Source of the DNA: Planctomycetota bacterium
GTDB taxonomy: Bacteria > Planctomycetota > Planctomycetia > Pirellulales > Pirellulaceae
Length of the DNA: 27,992 nt
Assembly: GCA_029259935.1 (NCBI GenBank)
Contig: JAJDEH010000141.1
Span: 1 to 27,992 of the forward strand
Direction of reading: 5' to 3'
Shown here: one piece after another, positions 7,790-16,767 of the stretch
How positions within the stretch are numbered: position 1 is the first letter of the stretch
Layout: the number at the start of each line of letters is the position of its first letter
Program-made: the position numbers and the translations under genes
Notes under the pieces: model-generated
Seen by the model: the letters and a program-made list of their open reading frames with translations, nothing else
What the model was told of the DNA's origin: nothing
The model's database searches: none

Positions 7790-9340
7790 ATGGCATGGCT
7801 GGACACGAACGACCGCGCGTTTTTGGAAACGCTCTCCAAGCTGACCTACTGCAACCAGTTCTTGCCGGAACGGGTCGAGCTTGAGCGTCAGGCGCTGGGC
7901 AATGCGTTCGACCAGTCGGACGCGGTGTGGAGTAAGTCCGACGAAATCGATGGCGAGCGGGCGAATGTCAAACGGCTCAACGAACGGGCGGAGGGCCTGG
8001 CGACCAAACTGCGTGAGCAATTGGCAAGAGGCAGCGACGCAAGCGAAACAGAACTGCTGCTGTACGAAGATCTGGTGCAGTATGTTTTGTATTATCGCTT
8101 TCGAAACACGCTGCGCGATGCGGTCACCAGCGAAGCGCAAAAGAAACCGTCCAAGGCGTCACAGGAAGTCGCCTCCTGGGACGACTTCGTTGACGAGTTT
8201 CATTTTTATCTGTCCCTCGGCGAGCGGCGGTTTCCCAGCCAATTGGATCCGGCGCATCTGTTTGCCGATTTCTTTCAGATCCGCCGCGCCTTCCACCATA
8301 TCTACTACTTCATCGTCGGACGATCGATGCCGGCGGCCCGTTTGCGGGCGGCGGTTTGGCAATCGGTGTTTACGCACGATATGCGCCGCTATCGACGGAC
8401 TCTATACGGCCGCATGGGCGATTTCACGACGCTTATCGCGGGTGGATCGGGAACGGGCAAGGAACTGGTGGCCCGGGCTGTCGGCCTGTCGCGATACATT
8501 CCCTTCGACGTAGCCAAGCGGCAATTTGAGGAAGATTTTTCCACTTCGTTCTATCCGCTCAATCTCTCGGCTCTTTCGCCAACGTTGATTGAATCCGAAC
8601 TGTTTGGGCATTGCCGAGGAGCGTTCACCGGCGCGGTGGGCGATCGCCAAGGTTGGCTGGAAACTTGCAGCCGGCTGGGAACCGTCTTTCTGGACGAGAT
8701 TGGCGAACTCGATCCAGCGATTCAGGTCAAGTTGTTGCGAGTGCTTCAGTCACGCGTGTTTCAGCGCTTGGGTGAAGTGCAAGAGCGCAAGTTTCGTGGC
8801 AAGATCATTGCCGCGACAAATCGCGATTTGGCCCTGGAAATCAAAGAGGGTCGATTTCGAGCCGATTTCTATTACCGGCTGTGCAGTGACTTGATTTCCA
8901 CTCCCTCCTTGGCCGAGCAGTTGGCCGACGCACCCGACGATCTGCACAACCTGGTGTTGCACATCGCGGGCCAACTGGCGGGCGAGGAAGCTGCCTCGGT
9001 CGCCGCCGAAGTGGAAGTCTGGATCGAAGCCAACTTGGGTGGCGATTATCCGTGGCCGGGCAATATCCGCGAATTGGAACAATGTGTTCGCAATGTCATG
9101 ATTCATAACCGGTACACGCCGCCCGAACGAGTCGAACGCGAAATTGCCGACGAGCCGTGTCAGCGATTGCTGACACTCGTCGAACAGGGCGCGCTGACCG
9201 CCGAAGACCTGTTGCGACAATACTGCACGATGGTCTACGCCCGGCTGGGCAGTTACGAACAAACCGCCAAACAACTGGGGCTCGACCGCCGCACGGTGAA
9301 GGCCAAGATTGACAAGGACTTGTTGGAAGAATTGAAGTAG
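7790..9340 (+). CDS. Sigma-54-dependent transcriptional activator, AAA+ with Fis-type HTH
   Basis: A 516-residue activator of sigma-54 RNA polymerase. Residues 1-205 are an unrecognised helical, charged region with no receiver-domain Asp pattern, PAS or GAF signature. The AAA+ core follows: Walker A GGSGTGK (218-224), the sigma-54 contact loop GAFTGA (277-282), Walker B GTVFLDE (297-303) and the arginine-finger region FRADFYYR (356-363). [12 protein letters not shown] marks the lid, and a Fis-like helix-turn-helix ends the protein ([19 protein letters not shown]). The start has GGGAG nine nt upstream. It lies upstream of glnA on the same strand, so a nitrogen-related role is possible, but the 408-bp gap argues against one operon. 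The signal that the N-terminus senses is unknown. Confidence 0.93.
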   Translation: MAWLDTNDRAFLETLSKLTYCNQFLPERVELERQALGNAFDQSDAVWSKSDEIDGERANVKRLNERAEGLATKLREQLARGSDASETELLLYEDLVQYVLYYRFRNTLRDAVTSEAQKKPSKASQEVASWDDFVDEFHFYLSLGERRFPSQLDPAHLFADFFQIRRAFHHIYYFIVGRSMPAARLRAAVWQSVFTHDMRRYRRTLYGRMGDFTTLIAGGSGTGKELVARAVGLSRYIPFDVAKRQFEEDFSTSFYPLNLSALSPTLIESELFGHCRGAFTGAVGDRQGWLETCSRLGTVFLDEIGELDPAIQVKLLRVLQSRVFQRLGEVQERKFRGKIIAATNRDLALEIKEGRFRADFYYRLCSDLISTPSLAEQLADAPDDLHNLVLHIAGQLAGEEAASVAAEVEVWIEANLGGDYPWPGNIRELEQCVRNVMIHNRYTPPERVEREIADEPCQRLLTLVEQGALTAEDLLRQYCTMVYARLGSYEQTAKQLGLDRRTVKAKIDKDLLEELK

Positions 9341-9748
9341 CCGATTGTTGCATAGCGGGCTGCCCAGCAGGCACCCCTCTGTTGGATCGCGCGAGACTCG
9401 ATTTGCTTACAACTTATTCAATGCCTGCCTAACAAGCAGGCAAGCGACCGCCTTTTGTGCGTTTTATCCAGCTCAACAAAAAACACGTAACCCATTGATT
9501 TCTATCGGGTAACCACTATAACGCAAGCAATCAACGCACTCGGACGGCGCTGGCCTTGCATCCACGGGCAATCGGCCCAGGCAAGTTAGTAGTGACGGAC
9601 TTCTTTCCGCGCTGCGAATATCAGCCTGATGACGGAATGTAGCACCTGCCGAAACTCCGTCAGTTTGTAGTATCACCTGCTGCAACACAGAGGGTGATTG
9701 TTCCTAAATACAGCCGGTCTAGTTTCTGTTTTAGTCAGAGAAAGGAAG
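9341..9748. other. Long leader/intergenic region upstream of glnA
   Basis: About 400 bp without a supported gene. It should contain the glnA promoter. I looked for a sigma-54 -24/-12 element because an activator lies upstream and found no good TGGCAC-N5-TTGC match. Besides the hairpin at 9422-9442 nothing stands out. Confidence 0.4.
9422..9442 (+). terminator. Weak hairpin after the sigma-54 activator
   Basis: TGCCTGC and GCAGGCA form a perfect 7-bp stem around a 7-nt loop, about 80 nt downstream of the activator stop codon. No U-run follows directly; only TTTT about 10 nt further on. It may be a weak terminator or only a chance hairpin. Confidence 0.25.
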
Positions 9749-11167
9749 ATGAACGTGACGCCCAGCGAAGTTCTTTCAATGTGCCGCGAGAAGGATGTAA
9801 AGGCGGTTGACCTCCGATTTATGGATTTCCCCGGCTTGTGGCAACACTTTACGATTCCCGTAGGCGGACTCACCGAGGATGTCTTCGAGGACGGTCTCGG
9901 CTTCGACGGCTCGAGCATCCGTGGCTGGCAGGCCATTAACGAATCCGACATGCTCGTCATGCCGCAGCCCGACACGGCGTTCATCGACCCGTTCACGAAG
10001 TTGACGACGCTGGTGATGATCTGCAACATTCAAGATCCGATCACCGGCGAAGATTACAGCCGCGATCCTCGCAACGTCGCTCGCAAGGCGGTCAACTATC
10101 TGCGCAGCACCGGAATCGCCGACACGGCCTTTTTTGGTCCGGAAGCCGAGTTCTTTATCTTCGACGACGTTCGCTTCGACCAGACTCCCAACGCCGGCTA
10201 TTACCATGTCGACAGCATCGAAGGCGAGTGGAACCGAGGCAAGGACGAAGGTCCGAACTTGGGCTACAAGCTGCGCCATAAGGAAGGTTACTTCCCCGTG
10301 CCGCCTTCCGACCAGATGATGGACATCCGTAACGAAATGATGCAAACCATGATCGACTGTGGTTTGAACGTCGAGTGCCAGCATCATGAAGTCGGCACCG
10401 CCGGACAAGCGGAAATCGACTTGCGATTCGGCGAATTGGTCAGCATGGCCGACTCGATGTTGCTCTACAAATACATCGTCAAGAATGTCGCCAAGCAGCA
10501 CGGCAAGACTGTCACGTTCATGCCTAAGCCGGTCTTCAGCGACAATGGCTCGGGCATGCACACGCATATGTCTTTGTGGAAAGAAGGCGAGCCGCTCTTC
10601 GCCGGCGGCGGATATGCCGGTCTCAGCGAGATGGCCCTGAATGCCATCGGTGGGTTGCTCAAGCATGCTCCGGCGGTGTTGGCGTTTACCAACCCGACCA
10701 CCAACAGTTACAAGCGATTGGTGCCGGGCTACGAAGCTCCGGTCAACCTGGCGTATTCGCAGCGTAACCGTTCGGCCGCTTGTCGAATTCCGATGTACAG
10801 CCCCAGTCCGAAGGCGAAACGCGTCGAGTTCCGTTGCCCCGATCCAAGCTGCAATCCGTATCTCGCTTTCAGCGCGATACTGATGGCGGCCATTGATGGC
10901 ATTCAGAACAAGATCGATCCCGGCAGTGCCTTGGATAAGGACATCTACGATCTGGCACCCGAGGAAGCGGCCGAAGTCCCGCAAACTCCAGATTCGCTGG
11001 ACGCGGCGCTGGACGCGCTCGAACGAGACCACGACTTCCTACTTCGTGGGGACGTGTTCACCGACGACGTTGTCTCGACGTGGATCCACTACAAGCGGAC
11101 CAACGAGGTCGATGCCATTCGCCTGCGACCGCATCCGTACGAGTTCTGCCTGTACTACGACATTTAA
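9749..11167 (+). CDS. glnA: Glutamine synthetase type I
   Basis: Makes glutamine from glutamate, ammonia and ATP; cytoplasmic dodecamer in this family. About 472 residues, the usual GSI length. Recognised by [25 protein letters not shown], the ATP/Glu site [32 protein letters not shown] and [17 protein letters not shown]. The segment [10 protein letters not shown] keeps the Tyr that GlnE adenylylates in GSI-beta enzymes, so covalent control is possible. The ATG at 9749 has AAAGGA only 2 nt away; a GTG at 9755 has better spacing and would give the N-terminus [10 protein letters not shown], so either may be used. The open frame begins earlier (9698), but that extension has no ribosome-binding site. 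A strong terminator follows. Confidence 0.97.
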   Translation: MNVTPSEVLSMCREKDVKAVDLRFMDFPGLWQHFTIPVGGLTEDVFEDGLGFDGSSIRGWQAINESDMLVMPQPDTAFIDPFTKLTTLVMICNIQDPITGEDYSRDPRNVARKAVNYLRSTGIADTAFFGPEAEFFIFDDVRFDQTPNAGYYHVDSIEGEWNRGKDEGPNLGYKLRHKEGYFPVPPSDQMMDIRNEMMQTMIDCGLNVECQHHEVGTAGQAEIDLRFGELVSMADSMLLYKYIVKNVAKQHGKTVTFMPKPVFSDNGSGMHTHMSLWKEGEPLFAGGGYAGLSEMALNAIGGLLKHAPAVLAFTNPTTNSYKRLVPGYEAPVNLAYSQRNRSAACRIPMYSPSPKAKRVEFRCPDPSCNPYLAFSAILMAAIDGIQNKIDPGSALDKDIYDLAPEEAAEVPQTPDSLDAALDALERDHDFLLRGDVFTDDVVSTWIHYKRTNEVDAIRLRPHPYEFCLYYDI

Positions 11168-11182
11168 GTCGATCGTCTGGCA

Positions 11183-12709
11183 TTAGGCATTCACACCCGG
11201 CTTCCGCGGAGGCCGGGTTTTTTTATTAGACGTGCATTGGCCGCCGGACGCCGAGTACGTTTCGAGAAACTGTCGCACCTTAACTTTTCGAGCCGTGTTC
11301 TTACTGCTCATGTAACGGATCTTGCCGAAAATGGGCCTTTCCGGCCCCCATGCGCGATCGTAGCGACCAAGGACCCAGAAGATACCGCTGTAAGAGTTTG
11401 GGTTTCGGCCATCCAAAGCGTATTTGTTGTTCAGCTCGATCATGATTTCCAGCGACTCACGGGGTGAAGCCGACCATTGGAGGATCTTCTTTCCCCACAG
11501 CATCCGCAAGTAGTTATGAATGCGGCCTTCGCGCACCAGTTGCCGTTGGGCCGCGTTCCACAATGCGTCGTGGGTTGCTGCTTGCTCGAATTGCTCTAAA
11601 GAATAAGTGTGCGCCCGCGGATCGGATTCGTGGTTGGCCAGCGTCCGCCGCGCCCAATCGGGCAACGATTCATATTGATCGAAATCGTCGCGCTGTGAAC
11701 ACATGTTGTATCCTAACTCGCGCCATGTGATCAGTTCATCCAGGAACGATTCGACCTCGGGCTTCGCGCCCCACCAACCGGTGGCGCTGCCGTTTGCCTT
11801 TTCGGCAACTTGGTTCGGTGTCCATTCGGCTAAACGCGTCAACTGCTCGAAAACTTGATGAGGCGAAATATGGCCGAAGTGTAGATAGGGCGACAACCCG
11901 CTAGTTGCCTCCCGCTGAGGCTGATTGCGATCCGATTCGTAGATCGAAAGCCGGTCATTGAGAAACGTCCTCAGCGCTTTGTTGGCCGCCCGCGAGCCGC
12001 CCACGGTCTCGGCGGCTTTTACGGAATGGTCGATCGGAAGCGACTGAACGACGGCCGAGCCAAGTAGCTTTTCCGGCCTGGTCATCGGCCACCGCGTTGT
12101 GACGCGAGTTGGCAGAGCATTCAGTACCGGCAACCTCTTTCGCGCTAACGGATCACGAGCTGGAATTTCGGCCAGGTGCGGTGTTAGGTTCTTCTGCAAG
12201 AAACGCCGAAAGTCAAACGCGCGGGCAAAGACTTTGTGCGCGGCACGCATCGGCAAGAGACCGTTCGAATCGACCAATTCGAATCGCACCGGCACCTGAG
12301 TTGCCGCGGCGCTGATCTTGCGGGGTAGAAAAGATGCTGGGAAATCATCGCTCACGACTAAGCAAGCGCGACTGGCAAGCTGCTTTAGGAGACCTTTCCC
12401 CGATCCGCGCTTTGGCTCGATATAGGGATAGTACAGGACGTTCTTCTTCATAAAGTGCGCCGCATTGTCCGCCATGCCTTGGATGACAAAAGAATGCAGG
12501 CGATCGCTGGCCCATGGGTTGTCGCAGCGCAGGGCTTCCAAGATCACTAGCGGCTTGTTCAGTTTCTTTGCCCATTCGACGGATCGCTGGAGGCTGAAAT
12601 TGTATTGCCCGCGACGAAATGCGATCACCCAATGCAGCACATAGTCGCCACTGGCCGACACGTCCGCGTCATTGACGGCGCGGATTCGACACGACGGAAC
12701 AGTACTCAC
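11183..12709 (-). CDS. phrB: Class II deoxyribodipyrimidine (CPD) photolyase
   Basis: Light-driven repair of cyclobutane pyrimidine dimers with FADH- as cofactor. 508 residues. The N-terminal Rossmann-like antenna domain starts DYVLHWVIAFRRGQYNFSL. The FAD domain shows LSPYLHFGHIS (272-282), a WRELGYN helix (about 329-335), THDALWNAAQ (379-388), GRIHNYLRMLWGKKILQW (405-422) and the class II hallmark KYALDGRNPNSYSGIFW (429-445), then DRAWGPERPIFGKIRYM. These fit class II, the type found in eukaryotes and some bacteria, rather than the common class I enzyme. It starts with GTG at 12709, with GGGAG nine nt upstream. The last roughly 20 residues are not family-like and overlap the glnA terminator. 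Confidence 0.92.
   Translation of the reverse strand: MSTVPSCRIRAVNDADVSASGDYVLHWVIAFRRGQYNFSLQRSVEWAKKLNKPLVILEALRCDNPWASDRLHSFVIQGMADNAAHFMKKNVLYYPYIEPKRGSGKGLLKQLASRACLVVSDDFPASFLPRKISAAATQVPVRFELVDSNGLLPMRAAHKVFARAFDFRRFLQKNLTPHLAEIPARDPLARKRLPVLNALPTRVTTRWPMTRPEKLLGSAVVQSLPIDHSVKAAETVGGSRAANKALRTFLNDRLSIYESDRNQPQREATSGLSPYLHFGHISPHQVFEQLTRLAEWTPNQVAEKANGSATGWWGAKPEVESFLDELITWRELGYNMCSQRDDFDQYESLPDWARRTLANHESDPRAHTYSLEQFEQAATHDALWNAAQRQLVREGRIHNYLRMLWGKKILQWSASPRESLEIMIELNNKYALDGRNPNSYSGIFWVLGRYDRAWGPERPIFGKIRYMSSKNTARKVKVRQFLETYSASGGQCTSNKKTRPPRKPGVNA
11195..11224 (+). terminator. Rho-independent terminator of glnA, inside the photolyase 3' end
   Basis: CCCGGCTTCC pairs with GGAGGCCGGG (one T-G pair) with a tight loop, followed by seven T at 11218-11224. 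It starts 28 nt after the glnA stop. The same bases encode residues near the C-terminus of the convergent photolyase (TRPPRKPG). The T-run exists only on the plus strand, so it acts for glnA. Confidence 0.88.
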
Positions 12710-13055
12710 AATCTATCGCTCCCGAGATGGAATTAGTCGATAAGGCAGCTCACGATGGCAGCAAAAATGAACGAACAGTTTGGCTTCGGGAGCCACACTT
12801 CGGCACGCCCGGTCGACTGACCGTCGGCGATTGCCCGTCCAATAGCATGATAGCGATCCGACAACCCCGCCGTGGGCGAGCAGTGTGCTGCCGCCAAGCT
12901 CACTTGTAACGCAATTACTATCGTTCAAGGCACCGGCAGTGAGCGGCCGCGTGGCGACGAAAGCGGTCCCTGGTGCTGTGTAAAGGCAACCGTTATAGTG
13001 GCCGCTTGATGACACTTTTCCCAACTACTCCGGTTCCCTAACGGACTTTTTTACC
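12710..13055. other. Divergent promoter region between photolyase and uxaE
   Basis: 346 bp between divergent genes. It must carry both promoters, but I could not pick -35/-10 boxes with confidence. No hairpin with a T-run and no supported small gene were seen. Confidence 0.4.
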
Positions 13056-14330
13056 ATGAGTACAGGCACCTGCGAAACGCTCGGTCTTAAGCCAAGCTTT
13101 GGTTTTGGTGATCGAATCGGTTCGGCGACACCGGGGCACGTCGAGGCGATGAAGCGATCGGGCGCGGGGATCGAGCCGATTTATCCGCAGCAGTCCATTC
13201 GCGAGATGCAGCGCACCAACCGCACGGCCGAACAGGTCATGAGCGACGCGTTGCAAGGCATGAACGAGGCGGGCTGGTCTGGCGGCACGGGTGCCGATGC
13301 CGACCACCTGAAAACGAACGCGGATGTCGACGTGACGTTTGCCGCCGGTTTTACGTTCTATACGATCGACCCTTCCGACAACGTCGACGCGACCGCGGAC
13401 GACTACGACGAGTCAACACTGCGCGAAAAGTTTTCGGCCATTGCTGGTGAAGTCGATTGGTTCGACAAATACGTCGGCAAAACGATCGGCCTGTCGACGG
13501 GCGCCAACGTCGAATTGACCGACGAAGCTTGCATGCGAGCGGCCGTCAAATACGGCTCCGCGATCAACGCCGCGCTGAAGCTGGCGGAACACATCGCCCA
13601 AGTGCACGCGGCCGGCGAGCGGGACTTTGAGATCGAATTGAGCGTGGACGAAACCGAACAACCGACCACATTGGCCGAACACTACATCATCGCCGACCAG
13701 TGCTTGAGCCGCGATATGAAGCTGGTCAGTTTAGCGCCGCGGTTCATCGGCGATTTTGAAAAGGGGGTCGACTTCAAAGGGGATGTCGCCGCGCTCGAAC
13801 GATCGCTGAACGACCACGCCGCGATCGCCGAGCTGCTGGGGCCTTACAAACTGAGCTTGCACTCCGGGTCGGACAAGATCTCGATGTACACCGCTTTCGC
13901 TCGGGCGACCAAGGGACGGTTTCATGTCAAGACGGCGGGGACCAGTTACTTGGAGGCGCTGCGCGTGGTCGCCCGCCACGACGAAGCCTTGCTGCGGCGG
14001 ATCATCGACTTTGCCCGCGAGCGCTACAACACCGACAAGGCGACTTATCACGTTTCCGCGACCCTCGATTCCTCGCCGCCACAGACCGAATTAGCTACCG
14101 CCACCGATTTGGAAAAGCGGTATTTGGAAATGTGGTCCGACGTGCCACAAGGAAAGGGATTTACCGAGCCGGGGCGGCAGATTCTGCATTGCACCTTTGG
14201 TTCGGTGTTGACCGACGCCGACCTGGGCTCGGCGGTCCGTTCCGTGTTGGAAGCTCACGTCGACACCTACACGGAAGTCCTCGCTGATCACTTTGCTCGC
14301 CATCTGGATGCGCTGAGCGCGGGAATGTAA
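13056..14330 (+). CDS. uxaE: Tagaturonate epimerase family protein (UxaE)
   Basis: 424 residues. UxaE interconverts D-tagaturonate and D-fructuronate in uronate catabolism, linking the galacturonate and glucuronate branches. Family features seen: SFGFGDRIGSATPGHVEAM near residues 14-32, QQSIREMQRTNRTAEQVM, GWSGGTGADADHLK (about 73-86), TFYTIDPS, FEIELSVDETEQPTT, and LHSGSDKISMY, where the His is a plausible metal ligand or catalytic residue. Full length for the family and no export signal, so cytoplasmic. It is first in a three-gene operon with fucU-like and aldo-keto reductase genes (36 and 6 bp gaps). The true substrate here may be a different keto-sugar acid, given the fucose-type neighbours. 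Only a weak ribosome-binding site precedes the ATG. Confidence 0.8.
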   Translation: MSTGTCETLGLKPSFGFGDRIGSATPGHVEAMKRSGAGIEPIYPQQSIREMQRTNRTAEQVMSDALQGMNEAGWSGGTGADADHLKTNADVDVTFAAGFTFYTIDPSDNVDATADDYDESTLREKFSAIAGEVDWFDKYVGKTIGLSTGANVELTDEACMRAAVKYGSAINAALKLAEHIAQVHAAGERDFEIELSVDETEQPTTLAEHYIIADQCLSRDMKLVSLAPRFIGDFEKGVDFKGDVAALERSLNDHAAIAELLGPYKLSLHSGSDKISMYTAFARATKGRFHVKTAGTSYLEALRVVARHDEALLRRIIDFARERYNTDKATYHVSATLDSSPPQTELATATDLEKRYLEMWSDVPQGKGFTEPGRQILHCTFGSVLTDADLGSAVRSVLEAHVDTYTEVLADHFARHLDALSAGM

Positions 14331-14366
14331 CACGCCGACGATCCGCCGAATTCCGAGGAATTATTC

Positions 14367-14813
14367 GTGCTCAAACACCAACTGATTCATCCGAAGATCA
14401 ACGAAGTCCTGGGTCGCGCGGGACACCATGGCAAAGTTCTGATCGCCGACGGAAACTATCCGGCGTCGTCGACGCTGGGTCCCAACGCGGAGTTGGTCAG
14501 TCTCAACCTGTCGCCGGGCCTTGTGACCTGTACCCAGGTGTTGCAGGCCCTGGTGACGGCGATTCCCATCGAAGCGGCCAACACGATGATGTACGAAACC
14601 AGCGGGCCGTATGCACTGACGGAAGATCCGCCGGTTTGGAAGGAGTACCGGGAAGTCTTCGCGCGGGAGATTCCCGATCTCGAGTTGGACCCGATCGAAA
14701 AGTGGGATTTCTATAAAGCAGTCAACACCACCGATCACGTGCTGACGATTCAAACGGCCGACCAAGGATTGTTCGCGAATCTGCTTCTATCCATCGGAGT
14801 TCGCAAGGCGTAG
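14367..14813 (+). CDS. fucU: RbsD/FucU family sugar mutarotase (L-fucose mutarotase type)
   Basis: 148 residues, the usual size. These enzymes interconvert alpha and beta anomers of fucose or ribose. Seen: LIHPKINEVLGRAGHHGKVLIADGNYPAS, with the family His at 19-20, Asp28 and Asn30; and the C-terminal block EKWDFYKAV then TADQGLFANLLLSIGV, where family members have the fucose-binding loop. It fits FucU better than RbsD because of the C-terminal block. Start GTG at 14367 with GAGGAA six nt upstream. It sits 36 bp after uxaE and 6 bp before the aldo-keto reductase, so one operon. Supplying the right anomer to the next enzyme, a C1 sugar dehydrogenase, is a sensible role. Confidence 0.85.
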   Translation: MLKHQLIHPKINEVLGRAGHHGKVLIADGNYPASSTLGPNAELVSLNLSPGLVTCTQVLQALVTAIPIEAANTMMYETSGPYALTEDPPVWKEYREVFAREIPDLELDPIEKWDFYKAVNTTDHVLTIQTADQGLFANLLLSIGVRKA

Positions 14814-14819
14814 GTTCTC

Positions 14820-15758
14820 ATGGAACAGCGACAACTGGGCGACACGGGTATCACGCTTCCGGCATTAAGTTTTGGCGCGTCTTCGATGGGCCAAGAGTTT
14901 CGCCAGGTCGACGTCAGCGAAGCTCTGAAGTCGGTGCAGGTGGCGCTCGATTGCGGAATGAACTTCATCGACACTTCGCCGTTCTACGGACGAGGCATGT
15001 CGGAGGTTCTGCTGGGAATCGCGCTGCGCGACGTGCCGCGCGATTCTTACCTGCTGGGAACCAAGCTAGGACGATACGACGTGGCCCATTTCGATTTTTC
15101 CGCCAAGCGGGTTGTCGAAAGCGTCGACGTGAGCCTGCACCGGCTAGGAGTTGATTACCTCGACATCTGCCTTTGCCATGACATCGAGTTCGTCGACATG
15201 TCGCAAATCGTTGAAGAGACGCTGCCGGCCCTGAGAAAGGTTCAACAACAGGGCAAGGTGCGTTTCGTCGGCGTATCTGGCTACCCGATGAAGATGCTTA
15301 GATATGTGCTGGATCACGCGGATCTTGACGTCGTGCTTTCTTACAACCACTACACTTTACAGAATACCATGTTCGGCGATTTGGTCCCCTACCTAAAGGA
15401 CAAAGGCGTGGGCATCATGAACGCCGCCCCGTTTTCGGCGCGACTGCTCACCAACGCCCCGCTGCCGCCGTGGCACAAGGCGACCGACGAAGTGCGGAAG
15501 ATCTGCCGTCAAGCGGCCGAGCATTGCCAATCGAAAGGCGTTGACTTTGCCCAACTGGCGCTGCAGTTTTCCATCGCTAATCCCGACATGACGACCTGCG
15601 TGACCGGGTCGGCGAATCCGGACAGAATCCGTCAGTGGTCGCAGTGGGCCGAGCAGCCGCTGGATCAACAGTTGCTTGGAGAAGTGCAAGACATACTGAA
15701 GCCGATCCATAACTGGTTCTACATCGAAGGCCGTCCGGAGAACAACGACGAACCATGA
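14820..15758 (+). CDS. Aldo/keto reductase, L-galactose/L-fucose dehydrogenase-like
   Basis: 312 residues, an NAD(P)-dependent (beta/alpha)8 oxidoreductase. The catalytic tetrad is present: Asp51, Tyr56 (FIDTSPFYGRG), Lys82 (LLGTKLGRYD) and His120 (YLDICLCHDIEF). The sequence FDFSAKRVVESVDVSLHRLGVDYLDI and the CHDIEF context are like the plant-type L-galactose dehydrogenase group, which oxidises the C1 hydroxyl of L-galactose or L-fucose to a lactone. The substrate is inferred from this likeness and from the mutarotase encoded just upstream. Six bp separate it from fucU, so it is third in the operon. No lactonase follows it. The ATG has little Shine-Dalgarno sequence, suggesting translational coupling. 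Confidence 0.85.
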   Translation: MEQRQLGDTGITLPALSFGASSMGQEFRQVDVSEALKSVQVALDCGMNFIDTSPFYGRGMSEVLLGIALRDVPRDSYLLGTKLGRYDVAHFDFSAKRVVESVDVSLHRLGVDYLDICLCHDIEFVDMSQIVEETLPALRKVQQQGKVRFVGVSGYPMKMLRYVLDHADLDVVLSYNHYTLQNTMFGDLVPYLKDKGVGIMNAAPFSARLLTNAPLPPWHKATDEVRKICRQAAEHCQSKGVDFAQLALQFSIANPDMTTCVTGSANPDRIRQWSQWAEQPLDQQLLGEVQDILKPIHNWFYIEGRPENNDEP

Positions 15759-15832
15759 TCGAGCCATTGGGAACGCCATTTTCCTCGATTCGCATCGGCC
15801 CGACGACGCAACTAAAATGGGCAGAGTACTTC

Positions 15833-15885
15833 TTGTGGTGCAGGCCTCCCGCCTGCCCAGTGCAGCCGAGACGGCCGCACCACAA
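15833..15885. repeat. Inverted-repeat element between operon and EEP gene
   Basis: TTGTGGTGC (15833-15841) and GCACCACAA (15877-15885) are perfect 9-bp arms. Inside, GCAGGC-CTCCC-GCCTGC (15840-15856) forms a second hairpin. Such nested GC-rich palindromes look like dispersed intergenic repeats common in planctomycete genomes; only one copy is in the window. It could also act as a terminator hairpin, though no T-run follows. Confidence 0.55.
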
Positions 15886-15906
15886 TAACTTAGGAAGAGG
15901 CTGATC

Positions 15907-16767
15907 ATGTTGAAGACATCTGAGCTTCGAGAATTTCCAGGTTGCCGATTCGCCTGGGTTCTTTTGCCCATCGCCATGCTCGCCCTGCTGCCCGCTCAAT
16001 GGTCGCATGCCGATAAGCGAATCAAGATCCTCGGTTGGAACGTCGAGGCACGAGGCAATGATTCCGCCACCATCGCCCAACACCTGCGCGACCTGGACGG
16101 CTTCGACATTCTGGGGCTCAGCGAAGTCAACAAGGACAACTTCAACTTGTATCGCAAAGCAGCGGGACACGGAGAAGGGACTGAAGGCGAATCGCCCCGC
16201 TTCCGCTACATCCCGGGCAAGACGGGCGGTGATATTTTCCGGTTGGCGATTCTCTACGACACAAAACGATTCGAGGAAGAGGAGCAGTTTGAACTTCACG
16301 ATATCCAGGAAGGCCACCGCGCTCCGTTGGTCGCTCGGTTCAAGCTCAAGGATGCTTCGCCGCCGGCGCGATTTCTGTTCATGGTGAATCATCTGGCGCG
16401 CCGAGACGAGGACGCGCGCGGCAGGCAGGCCAAGAAGTTGCAAGCCTGGGCAGCCGCGCAAACGCTGCCGGTGATCGCCGTGGGCGATTACAACTTCGAC
16501 TATAGCGTCGACCAGGGGGAGGGCAACCCGGCGTTTAATCTGATGCTCAAGGACGATGTCATTTCGTGGGTGCGCCCGCCGGAACTGTACAAGACCTCGC
16601 TGCATCCGTCGTTTAACGGCGTTCTCGATTTCGTGTTCACGGCGCACTTTCCAGATTCATGGAAGATCCGCTCGCGAATTCTGGTTCATGGTTTTCCGTT
16701 AAGCGATACTGACAAGACCAGCGATCATCGGCCTGTCCAGGCGCGGATTTTCATTCCGTCGGAATGA
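15907..16767 (+). CDS. Exported endonuclease/exonuclease/phosphatase (EEP) family protein
   Basis: 286 residues. A signal peptide or anchor is at about 14-35 (FAWVLLPIAMLALLPAQWSHA). The EEP fold, a metal-dependent phosphoesterase, is shown by ILGWNVE (N45), GLSEV (E73), MVNHLARR (N161, H162), AVGDYNFDY (D194, N196), LDFVF (D241) and TSDHRPV (D272, H273). All key catalytic positions are present, so it should be active, probably outside the cytoplasm. Substrate unknown: nucleic acid, phospholipid or sugar phosphate are all possible. Start ATG with GGAAGAGG six nt upstream. It lies 148 bp after the sugar operon, separated by an inverted-repeat element. Confidence 0.87.
   Translation: MLKTSELREFPGCRFAWVLLPIAMLALLPAQWSHADKRIKILGWNVEARGNDSATIAQHLRDLDGFDILGLSEVNKDNFNLYRKAAGHGEGTEGESPRFRYIPGKTGGDIFRLAILYDTKRFEEEEQFELHDIQEGHRAPLVARFKLKDASPPARFLFMVNHLARRDEDARGRQAKKLQAWAAAQTLPVIAVGDYNFDYSVDQGEGNPAFNLMLKDDVISWVRPPELYKTSLHPSFNGVLDFVFTAHFPDSWKIRSRILVHGFPLSDTDKTSDHRPVQARIFIPSE

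Noticed and set aside
9341..9748. Sigma-54 promoter in front of glnA
   Set aside because: The best GG-N10-GC match (in GACGGACTTCTTTCCGCG) lacks the TTGC part of the -12 element.
9776..11032. 418-codon minus-strand frame across glnA
   Set aside because: Antisense to the clearly recognisable glutamine synthetase; no domain or start signal.
15577..16647. 356-codon minus-strand frame
   Set aside because: Covers two convincing plus-strand genes and an inverted repeat between them; no recognisable protein features.
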